From Pyronema omphalodes (taxonomy: Eukaryota; Ascomycota; Pezizomycetes; Pezizales; Pyronemataceae), in NCBI GenBank assembly GCA_024516155.1, contig JAJJXM010000059.1, positions 310,001 to 374,000 of the forward strand: DNA of 64,000 nucleotides. The letters are read 5' to 3'. Below the pieces are notes generated by a model. The model searched no databases and was not told the DNA's origin. It was given only the letters and a program-made list of their open reading frames with translations. Of this stretch, positions 31,581-41,693 are shown piece by piece. Each line of letters opens with the position of its first letter. Within the stretch, counting starts at the first letter, position 1. A program made the translations under genes and the position numbers.

Positions 31581-33418
31581 TTACATTTCCCCAGGGTGTG
31601 TGTCATCGCCACCAATCCATCGCCATCGAATCCCTAATCTGGCACAAATCGCAGCAAGCTTTTCCGGGCCTTCGTCCGTGGTCTTATCGGATACTAATTT
31701 CCAGCATTTGTCTTCAATACTGAGAAGGCGGAGCTTCTTCAATGACCCACTCTCCTTGGCAAGAGCTACTCTCTCAAGCCACCCATACGGCCTCCTAATG
31801 AAGTGCAAGTCATATTGGTGTTGGTTATCGATATTGCTTGGGAGAGACCGGGACGGAAGATCACGCGGCTCATAGAGATAGAGATGTAAACGTTCAAGAT
31901 TTTCTGGCAGTATTCTTAGCAGACAGGAATCCTCTGTCCAGTTCGGAGGTGATACTGGAATCAGGGATGCAAAGTTAGTGGTGATTGTACGGAGCTCTGG
32001 AAAGTCTAGGAAAGGTCCAATTCCTCCATCAGTACTTGAAGTCCCCTCGAACGGACCAAGAATGTCGATTTCTTCGATGGTGTTCCGTACGATCTGTAAA
32101 GCTTCTCGCATTCTCGATGCCTTGAAAACATCGAAATGACGTGTTTCCAGACTTTTTAACAAAGGACTGCACTTCAAGAGTTCAAAAAGCAATTGAGAAG
32201 TCTCTTTGAAATACTCAGTCTCAATGAAGATGGACGATAGAGAGTTCAAGATAGGCATGTTCTGGGGCGTTGATCTAGCAACAAACGTATCGCCAAGGAA
32301 GATGAGTTTTCTAAGGGTTGGCGTAAAACGGAGAAACGAAATAACATTCCACTCATTGCTGTGTGGCTTTTCTGGGGTTGTAGAAGTCTGATGACGGTAT
32401 GCACCGTGTACAGGCAATTGCATGCGCTGATAGTCCTTATCATTATCCTTTGATCGCCAGACCAAAGTGTTCAAGGATCTCAGTTGCATTCGGGTCCATA
32501 TATGACTTGCCCATCGCGTGAGAACATACGCGTATGGACCTCCGATGTACCCGTGGAAGATGAGCATACCGAGGTTGGTCAGTCGGGACAATAAAAGTGG
32601 AGTACACATATACTCGTATAGGTTCGACATCCCGTGCAGTCCAGATGGAGTTAAAGGATACTGAAATGTCCTCCCTGTTGATGTTTTCAGGTCGACATCT
32701 TGAACCAACTTTGAGAAAATCTGGTGATCACTTTTGAGTTCTTTCATGCTGTACTGAACCGGTTTAAATTCCAGGGGGTGTGACTCATGGTAGACGAGCT
32801 CCGTGATACATGTTGCGAGGCTTGGATTCACATCAATGAGACGTAGAAGCTCCCGAACGTCATTCGTAACAGACGGGTTATCAGAGTCCTCCCGCGGTAT
32901 CCGTACTGACTCGAAGACTACTGGTTGCAGAAGGTATCGAAATACGCTGTGTACTAGTCTGAGATTGAGTAGATCTGGCTGACAGGCCTCTGCGTCAGGC
33001 CCCGTCAAGAAACCAATGATTAAGTGGAGAATCTCCGTTGGACACGTCGACAGGGACGTCGCGGAGGAGGAGATTGAAGTTTGCTTCTTTTTCTTTTTGC
33101 GCTTCCGCTTTTTGCATTTTGCCTGGGACGTAGACGGATTGCTGTCCTCTCTATCGGATTCGGATTGGTCAGATACTGAGTCACCTGATTGGTCTTGTGC
33201 GTGGGATGGTGGCATCGTGTTTTCGACTTTCTTCTGTTGTATATTTTCATTGTGTTCTCCAGCTGTAGATGCAGGGTTGTTCTTGGCTTTCTTTCCCACT
33301 AAAAGTCGACCCATCTTATTAGATAAATTGTACTCTAATGCATTCGTGTAGTGTTATTGATATACGGAGATGACGAAGCGTTCTTTTAGAAATATATGAT
33401 GATAACGGATCACTTACT
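31581..33418 (-). CDS. F-box protein family copy C
   Basis: The reading frame 33298-31581 is intact. With the spliced start (A at 33418 joined to TG at 33298-33297) the protein begins MGKKAKNN and is 572 residues long. A Lys/Arg-rich segment (KCKKRKRKKKKK) precedes the F-box (CPTEILHLIIGFLTG ... LRLVHSVFRYLLQPVVFESV). The motif GGPYAYVLTRWASHIWTRMQLRS and leucine-rich strands follow, ending RWRWIGGDDTHPGEM. Right after the stop, the same frame reads SDSDSDWDTG, matching the acidic tail of copy D, so this copy has probably lost its tail by a nonsense change. The expected role is SCF substrate adaptor. C is one of the best preserved members. Confidence 0.82.
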
Positions 33419-33526
33419 TTTTAACGTTGATGTTTAAGGTTCGTAAAGATGGAAGGTGTCGTGGTGTCTGATGAGGTTGAGGCAACAGGCGTGTCGATCA
33501 AATTTCATGGGAGTGTATCTTGGCAA
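33299..33526 (-). promoter_or_regulatory. Copy C promoter, exon 1 and start-codon intron
   Basis: The motif variant TTGCCAAGATAC is at 33526-33515. Exon 1 ends GTTAAAAA, the donor GTAAGTG starts at 33417, the branch-like ATCTAAT is present, and the acceptor TTTAG ends at 33299 (119-bp intron). The junction A|TGGGA gives ATG GGA. Confidence 0.68.
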
Positions 33527-34048
33527 CAGGACAAGCACATACTCTAAATATGCTCCTCCGGAATATAGCACCCATCAAATAAATTACTTTTGAGTACCAA
33601 ATTGCACAAGGACAAATAACTGGCTTCGTTCTGATGTTCGATTACGCCACTTATATCACCATACGGGAAACAATAATACTTCAACGACGTCTTCCGGGCT
33701 TAAACATAATACTTTCAAAGGTCACTGGTTACTGGTCCCACGGAAATTGGCCAAGTTGGAATAGAAGTGTCAAAGGACAATCCCAAATGCTATCGGAGGA
33801 GATGGGAAACTGACATTGAAGGGTTCGGAAACAGCGCATGTGGCATGCCTGGGCACATTCAGGACGCAATGAATTTCATACAGCTTGTCGGAAGGTCCCG
33901 ACGCTAGCCGGACCACACGGTAGGTAACATACCATGCACAGCGCTAGTACATCAACGGTATCCCTCCACAGCGCCAATTGAGAAAGAATGCACAGGGCAA
34001 TCAATTTGAGAACATTATCATGGTTCTGAGAGAGGAAGAATCGCCTGT

Positions 34049-34410
34049 GATGGATAAAGCAACTCCTGCCATTCAGGATCAACTTCCTCAAATGTGCTAC
34101 ATGGAACGATATTGACGGAAAACAAAAAAAAAACAGAAAACATGATATGGCAGTCGAGAGTTACGTGTGCAAACAGGCTGATACACTCTGCTAAAGATAT
34201 TAGGGTAGAATCATCAATCTAGGAACTTAAATCCCGGTCAATTTTGATGGATAAACCAACTGCTGCCATTCAGGGATGAATTTCTTCAATTTTCTACATG
34301 GAACGATATTGAGAGCAAAAAAAAGAAAACATGATATGGCAATCGAAAATTATGTGCTAACTAGCTGATACACTCTGCTAAAGGTATTAGGGTAGAATCA
34401 ACAATATAAG
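34049..34410 (+). repeat. Two tandem ~197-bp repeat units
   Basis: Unit 1 is 34049-34223 and unit 2 is 34246-34410. Both contain GATGGATAAA, then CTACATGGAACGATATTGA, ACATGATATGGCA and CTGATACACTCTGCTAAAG, then ATTAGGGTAGAATCA. They lie in the intergenic space between copies C and D. Confidence 0.8.
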
Positions 34411-34499
34411 AAACTACATCCGGTTACTTTTGAGGTTTAAGGTAAATGATGTATCCCGAAGTTTACCAATCCATTGCCGGGTACGGTAACAAGTCTATT

Positions 34500-34815
34500 A
34501 CCCAATCCGAGTCCCACTCCGAGTGAGAGTCTGAGTCTGTCTCCAAGTGTGTGTTTATTTCCGCGTCCGTGTCGGTGTCGATTTCTGATTCTGCTTCTGC
34601 GTCAGAAGAGTCGTGAAAGCTGCATTTCCATAGAATCATGAATACAACGTATCCCGTGCGGTGACCAGTCTTCTACCCAGTCCGAGTCCCACTCCGAGTG
34701 AGAGTCAGTATCTGTGTGCAGGTATGTGTCGATTTCCGTGTCCGGATCCGTGTCCGTGTCCATTGCTGATTCTGTTTCTGTGACAGAAGAGTCGTTGACA
34801 CGGCATTTCCATTCA
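34500..34815 (-). repeat. Tandem duplication of the copy D acidic tail
   Basis: Two units (34675-34815 and 34500-34635, offset 175-181 bp) share GAGTCCCACTCCGAGTGAGA and TCAGAAGAGTCGT-like segments. The upstream unit encodes the end of copy D. The downstream unit, in another frame, encodes a very similar acidic tail ending in its own stop near 34473. Confidence 0.75.
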
Positions 34816-36681
34816 ATTCCCAAGGCGGCACAAGTTGCAGCAAGTCTGTTTGAACCGTCTTCCGTGTCCCCGTTTTTTGAATATCTCCAGCATGGGTTTT
34901 GCAAACGGATACTACAGAGCCTTGTCAACTGTCCGCTCTTCTTGGCAAGTGCTACGTTTTCAAGTAGCTCGTAAAGTCTTCCAATGAGTTCTGAAAACCG
35001 CTGGTATTTTACTGGGACTTGCTGATGCTTTAGCTGAGATTTAAACCGAGCAACATCAGCGTCAGTGATATGAAGATGAAAAGATTCGAGATGTGGTGGC
35101 AACAATTCGAACAGACTGAAAGCCTCGGGCCAGCCCGCAGGTGACAATGGAGCAAGAGCTGCCAAATTTACTGATATCTTTCTGAGCTTTAGGAAATCCT
35201 GGAACGGCCCAATTCCTCCATTAGTACTTGAAATGCCATTGAACGTGCCGCTTATATCAATGTCTTCGATGGTATTCCGTACCAGCCGTAACGCCTTCCT
35301 GAATGTTGATGCCGGAAAAGCCTTCCAATCGGATGTTCGCAGACGTTTCAAAACCGGACAGCAGTGGAGAAGTTTCAACAGACATTGCATGGTCTCTTTC
35401 GGATGCCCGCTGACAAGACAGATTGATATCAAAAACGGCATGGTTGGCAGTATATTGGGTGTTGCTCTAGCAAGAAACATATCGTCCATGATGGTAAGCT
35501 TCTGGAGGCCAGGTGCAAAAGGGAGAAAGCCAAGCAGATTCCAGGCATTATTTGACGGCTTCTCGAGTGTGATGGCAGACTGAGAATGGTATGTATCGTG
35601 TGCAGGCCACAGCATCCGCTGATGATCTTCATCCGCTCTACGTGATTGCCAAGACAAGACTTCCAGCGATTTCAGTGGCACGTGCTCCCATATTTTCTGT
35701 GCCCATGGCGTCAAAAGCGAGGAGTAGACACCTCCCCCGTAGCACTGAATATCAAGAAATCGTAGATTGTTCAGTCGGGACAATAGGAGTGGGACACACA
35801 TCTGGTCGTATACGTCCAACGTGTTGCGTAGTTGCAATGGGTTTGGAGGATTGTTGAACGTCTTCCCTGTCGATGTCTTCGGCCCCATGATCTGATCGAA
35901 CTCTAAATAAATCTGGTAATCGTGTTCCAGATCTTTCCAGCTCCACAGGACGGGCATTGCCTTTTCTGGGCGGCTCTCGAAGTAGAAGACATTCTTTATA
36001 CATGTCGCGAGGCTGGGATTCAGATCTATCAGACGCAGTAGCTTGCGAACCTCATTCGTAAGTTGAGGATGGTGGGAAGTTCTTGTCGGTATGAAAATAG
36101 TCTCGAAGACGACAGGTTGCACAAGGTAGCTAAATCCGCGACTTACTAGTCTCAGGTTTAATAAATCATCGTGAACGCCTGCTGTGAGGGGCCCTCTCAG
36201 AAATCGAATGATTTTATCAAGAACGTCTGTAGGGCATGCTGACAAGGAGATGGCAGTTTTAGAACTCGGCAGAAGCGTTGCTCCAAGTTGTTGCTCGTTG
36301 ATCTTCGTCTCTCGCATCTTTCGTTTCGGCCGGGAAGGTGATGAATCGTTGTCATCAATTGTCAATGCCAGTTGCTTGTCAACAAGGGTGCTTAACATCT
36401 TCGTTGCGCTGAATCTTAAAAGCCGTCTGTTTGATGCAATAGGTTCCGGCGGCGTTGGCTGTTCCGGGGACACTTGCTGTCGCGTATTTGTCTCAGATTC
36501 CGCTGATGTAGATTCGGCTCGGTTTTTGCGTTTCTTTCCCACTAGAAATGAAACTCGTTCTGTTAGATATACTCTATATGTATTGCTCAACGGGTCCTGT
36601 GCAGTTGTTTGCAACGTAATCAAGAGGAACGTTGGCTCCTGAGTTCCTTCGGACATTTCTCATAGGGACAGAGCACTCACT
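34602..36681 (-). CDS. F-box protein family copy D with acidic tail
   Basis: The frame 36541-34602 is intact. With the spliced start (A at 36681 joined to TG at 36541-36540) the protein begins MGKKRKNR and is 646 residues long. The F-box region reads CPTDVLDKIIRFLRG ... LRLVSRGFSYLVQPVVFETI. The motif GGVYSSLLTPWAQKIWEHVPLKS follows. The C-terminus is an Asp/Thr/Ser-rich acidic repeat (TDTDPDTEIDTYLHTDTDSH, then SEWDSDWVEDW). The DNA for this tail is duplicated immediately downstream (34500-34635), but a frame change before it produces the stop at 34602; a one-base difference would add a second acidic tail. The expected role is SCF substrate adaptor; substrate unknown. Confidence 0.82.
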
Positions 36682-36810
36682 TCCTGTTGTCTGATGTTTT
36701 TTCTGCGGTTGGATGTTCAGCAATTGCAGGGCATGACGGTGTGGTGGAGTATGTGGGAGTGGAGGTAAAATATTTCTGAGGTCGCTTCTACAGCAGTTTA
36801 TCTTGGCGTC
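36542..36810 (-). promoter_or_regulatory. Copy D promoter, exon 1 and start-codon intron
   Basis: The motif GACGCCAAGATA is at 36810-36799. Exon 1 ends CAGGAA, the donor GTGAGTG starts at 36680, the branch site ATCTAAC is present, and the acceptor TTTCTAG ends at 36542 (139-bp intron). The junction A|TGGGA gives ATG GGA. Confidence 0.68.
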
Positions 36811-37499
36811 TTCTTGAAAGTGAGAGGAAAACAATCAACAACTCAAACCGAGCCGTGCTTCCTAACAAGGGCAAAAACTTACAAACAAACAGCGATAGCA
36901 TGCCGAAGGATGATGCTCTTGACCAGCCCACTCTTCCCTAAACACTGTCAACGTGCAATGGTCATGAGGATATCGTTATAACTTATTTATTGATTCATAG
37001 TCGCCTGGGATCCTAAGGTTATGGCAAGTTCTACTATTACAGTAAATTGTCAGTCCTCGGTTTTTACTGTTACCTCTATTTCCGGGATGGGTATTGGCAG
37101 CAGACAGAAACTATGGCATCATCGCTTGTGGACGACATAGCACAGAACAAGGAGGATTGACTTGCAGTGATATCCTGGGATCTTGTTGGTTACGATACAA
37201 TATCTGATTGCAACTCATCAAAGGCTGTCAGTGTGTGTTGTATACTGACAATCGTGGTGCATGCATCGACTCATTATGACGCGTGCGCACTGTGTTAAGA
37301 TATTTCACCCTGATCTGCTGTAGTTGTCCATATGATTCAGGCTCTCCGGTCTGTGGTGTACCATTCTCCATTATCTGTGGTTCATCAAGTTGTTCTTGTC
37401 TTTTCTGTGTTAACGTATTGATTGAAGACAAGTAGCATCAGCATCAGTATCACGCTTTCGTCTCAGAATGGTGCTCATGTAGAAGCGAGCTACGACAGT
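36811..37499. other. Intergenic between divergent copies D and E
   Basis: No gene is recognised. CCTAAGGTTATGGC followed by a CTACTA-like segment (about 37012-37035) matches a segment at about 18872-18895 within the LINE 3' region. A 67-codon frame at 37431-37228 (- strand) has no recognised domain. Confidence 0.4.
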
Positions 37500-37575
37500 C
37501 CGCGGGTCATGCTTGCGGGACGCGTTTGCAGGGATTCACGTCGCGTCGCGTCGCGTCACGGTTCACCAAAGAACG
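37500..37575 (+). repeat. GC-rich dispersed repeat with CGTCG units (copy 2 of 3)
   Basis: GGATTCACGTCGCGTCGCGT (tandem CGTCG) is preceded by ACGCGTTTGCAG. It is the reverse complement of the block at 4640-4690 and lies upstream of copy E as that block lies upstream of copy A. Confidence 0.6.
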
Positions 37576-38348
37576 CCCGTGTAAGCCACGCGTGGTGGGG
37601 ATATTGCCAAGCCAATATATGCTGCAGTTTACAGTTACAGTGACATCGCCTTCTTGATAAGTTTTTTTCCTATGTATCTCTATCATTATTCCCTTGTCAA
37701 ATGTCTTCATTCCAATACTCGACACGCTCAATTAGCTAAACCGGAGAGCCATTTCTAGCAAGACAAACCGTGTTTTCTTTCAACATGAATACCAATGGCC
37801 ATGGTGTAGGTACAGCTGGTATGTAGGATACACGATTCGGTACCGGCAAGGTCAAAAGACAGGTCCTGCGCTGACGAAACCGGGGTTTAGGGCTGAATAT
37901 CATGCGTGTGGAATGTACTGAACGATGAAATACATGCTACAATATGCACCAAAAGCACATCATTCTACCTGACAGTCGTAAGAGGTAACGTGAGGGTCAC
38001 GTGAGAACCTGAAATCGTCCTGGAAGCAGTCCAGTGGAGATTTGGAATATACAATAATCCAAATGATTGATGGTGAGAGCCGTATCGCAGGAGCGACATA
38101 CGTGTACCGAAGGGTTCAAGATGCTGATATTCGTGCATTTTTCATAGGTGAAATATATCACTTTTCAAGAAGCTGTATTGCCTCACAACGTCATTCTCTG
38201 ATGGTGGGTACTGCGAGCTCGTTGCAATGGAATTACCTCCCTTCAGGTATATAAAACCCAGATATCCATGGGTCAAAGACGATTGTAGAACGGGTTTCAT
38301 GGTCGGTGGGCCACCAGAATGGAACATTCGGGTGGCTGAGACTGTCCC

Positions 38349-38588
38349 GGCGCCAAGACAGTCTGATATATAATCCTCCGGAAGAGCGACTTTTACCTCA
38401 GCCCATCCCTTCTTCACGCCACCTTCAAGTTCTGCACGCCCTAGACATCGAACGTTCGAAAGTAAGTGGTCCAACCAGATTGAATATTTTCAAGTGAACA
38501 CCGTATCCCATGTTTCTACGTATCCCTGTCCCAACACATGCACAAATGTATGTCAGAGTCGAAGTACAGTATATCTAATGTGTAATAG
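38349..38588 (+). promoter_or_regulatory. Copy E promoter, exon 1 and start-codon intron
   Basis: The motif GGCGCCAAGACA (38349-38360) is followed by GATATATAATCC (38365-38376). Exon 1 ends CGAAA, the donor GTAAGTG starts at 38462, the branch-like ATCTAAT is at 38573-38579, and the acceptor AATAG ends at 38588 (127-bp intron). The junction gives ATG GGA. Confidence 0.68.
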
Positions 38589-40373
38589 TGGGAAAAAAGG
38601 CAAGAAAAAGCTTGTATCGATCGCTGTGTCTCCTGAATCAGATAGACAACACAAAGGATCACGGAACACAATTACGCCTCCGAAAACCGTTACAACAGAC
38701 ACTGTGGTTACAACATCCAGTGAGCATAATCTTTCGGGCCCCAGAATAAACGTTCAACCGACATCTCACGCTGAAGAACACGCGTCGTTTTCTGCGCAGG
38801 AGAAACGGAAGAAGCGAAAGACGAAGACTAAGAAGCAAAAATTGCAACCGACGGTTCAGCCCACCTATACCTCCGAAGCGTCCTTGTCAGCGTGTCCGGC
38901 TGAGGTTCTACTTTCAATCATCGGATTCATCAGAATGGCTGAAAGAAGAACCAGCAACCGTGCTTTGTCCGAACTCCGACTTGTGAACCGCCATTTCCGT
39001 TACCTTCTGCAACCTATCATCTTCGGGTCAGTGCGGATGCCACCAGAATGTGGTACAGATCGTGCACTTACTAAAGACATTCGCAAACTTCTGCGTCTGA
39101 TTGAAGGAAACCCGAGTCTGGCCAAAGATATTAAGGAACTTAGCTACTATGAGACAGGCCCTGGTGATATGATTACGAATAATTACTACTTGGAAGAACT
39201 AAATGACGATTGTAATATCTTCTTGCGGTATGCCAGAGAACTGTGCCAGAAGTCAGCGACGTTTGTCTTCTCTGTACGTCCATCGGACAAGCACGACATA
39301 TCCGAGCAGTATAACAACATGTGTGCCCCACTTCTCCTGTCGCGATTGACGAACCTACGGAAACTTTCATTTTACGGTCATGTTGGAGGGGGATATGCCT
39401 TACTGCTGACACCATTGGCAAAGGAAATCTGGGAACAGACGCCACTGAAATCTGTGGAAGTTTTGTGCTGGGAACCACAGTTTATCGATTACGACTACGA
39501 GCGCACATACTGGCCCACATACGATGGATATGATTACCGCAGATGGCTGGACCCAGCAAAGATACCGAACAATGACTGGAATGTGATTGCTTTTCTACGG
39601 TTCGCACCAGGCCTCAAACAACTTGACATCCACTCCGATTATTTCCTTGACAGAGCAACCCCACACAACCCGCCCTTGTTACAGTTTTAACAGCTGTGGA
39701 GATTAAGGCGGAAAATCCAGAAGACAATGTGAAATGCCTGTTGCAACTTGCGAAGTGTTGTCCGGTTTTAAAGGCTATCGATATGTGGCATTGGTATCCT
39801 AGCAGTTCCCCGCCTTACAAGGGAGTGGCACTACAACAGGCATTATATCTTGTTCGAAACAGCATTGAAGAGATCGTAATTACTGGGAAAATTAAAATGG
39901 ATTCCAGCGCCACCGGAGGACTCGGACTATTCCACGATTTTCCAAATCTCAGAAGAATAGCAACGGATATAATGGCACTAGTTCCAGTGTCATCGCAGAG
40001 CTGGCCAGGTGATTGCAGTATCCGTGAAATGTTACCTCCCACCTTAGAATCGCTACATCTGTACGTATATGATACGATTTTTGATGTATCTGTCATTCAA
40101 CCGGTGGATCAAGGGGGTCCACATCAATCTGCCTGGCTTCGGGAGCGATTCCGGAGACTCCTTGAAATCCTCCAGGATCTCATGTGTCCGACTAGGACTA
40201 GTCTATTGACGAACCTCCGACGGATCACTATTCAAAACGAGCTTTGGGAATCAGAAGACCGGCGGATCACGAACGAAGGTGAAAGACTTGATGAAATTTG
40301 CAAGTTATTGGGGATTAAACGCCCCCGAAACTCCAGCGATATCAATGACCCCTGGTACGCGAAACAAATATAG
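38461..40373 (+). pseudogene. F-box protein family copy E, frameshifted
   Basis: Two open frames form one F-box family protein: up to 39690 (N-terminal half with CPAEVLLSIIGFIRM ... LRLVNRHFRYLLQPIIFGSV and GGYALLLTPLAKEIWEQTPLKS) and 39696-40373 (C-terminal half). The break is a one-base deficit at LLQ|LTAVE near 39685, identical in position to the break in copy A. The spliced start ATG at 38461/38589 is followed by a run of A one base short of the long frame, so a second frame correction is needed at the N-terminus. Copy A is its closest relative in the window, including the upstream DNA. The open halves are long, so decay is recent or some changes are sequence errors. Confidence 0.75.
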
Positions 40374-41417
40374 CTGGGCGATATTGTTGCATGCTTTTAT
40401 AGTGCTGTCAGGACTCATCTAGACATAGTGTGTATTACTGTCGCTTCTACTCGACGTAATTTACCACTGTGTTTCTCCTTGTCCGTATTACGAAATGTTA
40501 CATCAGATCGTCTCCTTTTTCTTTTAATTTTTGATATTTTTCCCTGTAGCTCCTTTGAACCGATACTGCCAGTACGGTTGAGAAGTTGTATTCTCCAGAA
40601 TCACACATTGCTCCTCTCTGTCATGACCATCGCAGTGTGTAACTGTAAATGCATTATGTGTTCATCTTCTATCGTTTCTGTTAGGGAATGTGATTCATAC
40701 ACCAGTGCCATATATTCCACGCTTCTGACTATCTAATCTGGAAGGGTTCATCACGGTCAGCGTAGAACATTTATCGCGCCTGGAATGAGACTAGTGACGT
40801 TACATGCACTGTTTCCCGACGCGCTCGTGCGCTATTTTTCAAGACCGCATGCCGAGTCATCACTGCAGAACGGGATTCACGACAGGACGCGACACGACGC
40901 GTATCCCTGAAAACGCATTTAGCCACGGCCACTGGTGGGCTCGCCGCTCGCTTACGTCGGTGTGCATTAGCGTCACTCGGTAATCGATCGCGAAATCTAC
41001 TGCGTGAATCACAAAGTAACGTGAGTGGGGAAGCAAGTACATCATGGACGTCAATATCAATCTTTTTGGACGATTTTCACGGAAACGAATATCGATGTAA
41101 ACCTCTTGTTGTTGTATTACCTGATTAATATTATAGTTGAATAGTCTTTGATTGTTCTTGTGGTTTACCAAATGCGCTTCTGGACCTGGTACACCACCTA
41201 GCGCGATCAATTGTCGTACGTACTCATTTTTCTTCTGCACAACGTGCCATTTCCTGTAAATGTAATACCGTGGATGAAGGTAAATACATGTTCACAGCAA
41301 TGGTATTATCATCCTTACAGTATCTTCAACCGGATGTATAAGGGTCGAGTCCAGTCATCAACGTCATTGATGTTCACATGACAACAGGATGCGAAAGACC
41401 GGTGGCCAACGTACTCC
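40374..41417. other. Intergenic between copies E and F, with third GC-rich repeat
   Basis: The block 40820-40990 contains GACGCGACACGACGCG, then TATCCCTGAAAACGC and GTGCATTAGC. It is related to 4600-4740 and 37500-37575. A 126-codon - strand frame (41240-40860) overlaps it and has no recognised domain. Confidence 0.45.
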
Positions 41418-41693
41418 GGACGCCAAGACATGTGCTTGTCAACGTTTAAACCGACTTAGAAAGCTTTGAACTGGATTTCTGCATACTCCCACGACACCTT
41501 CAAGCTCTACAGTCGTGAGCAGAGAACAATAAAAAACTACCAGACGATCAAAAGTGAGTGGTCCATCCGTATCAGAAATCCCGGAAAAGACCCAGGAGCA
41601 GATGTTCCTCTGGATGACGTTGACAACAACTTCGTCGGAAGGCATTGGGTCGACATGTGGAGTATATCTAACTTATTGAGTTTTTATTTCTAG
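41418..41693 (+). promoter_or_regulatory. Copy F promoter, exon 1 and start-codon intron
   Basis: The motif GGACGCCAAGACA is at 41418-41430. Exon 1 ends TCAAAA, the donor GTGAGTG starts at 41554, the branch site ATCTAAC is present, and the acceptor TTTCTAG ends at 41693 (140-bp intron). The junction A|TGGGA gives ATG GGA. Confidence 0.66.
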
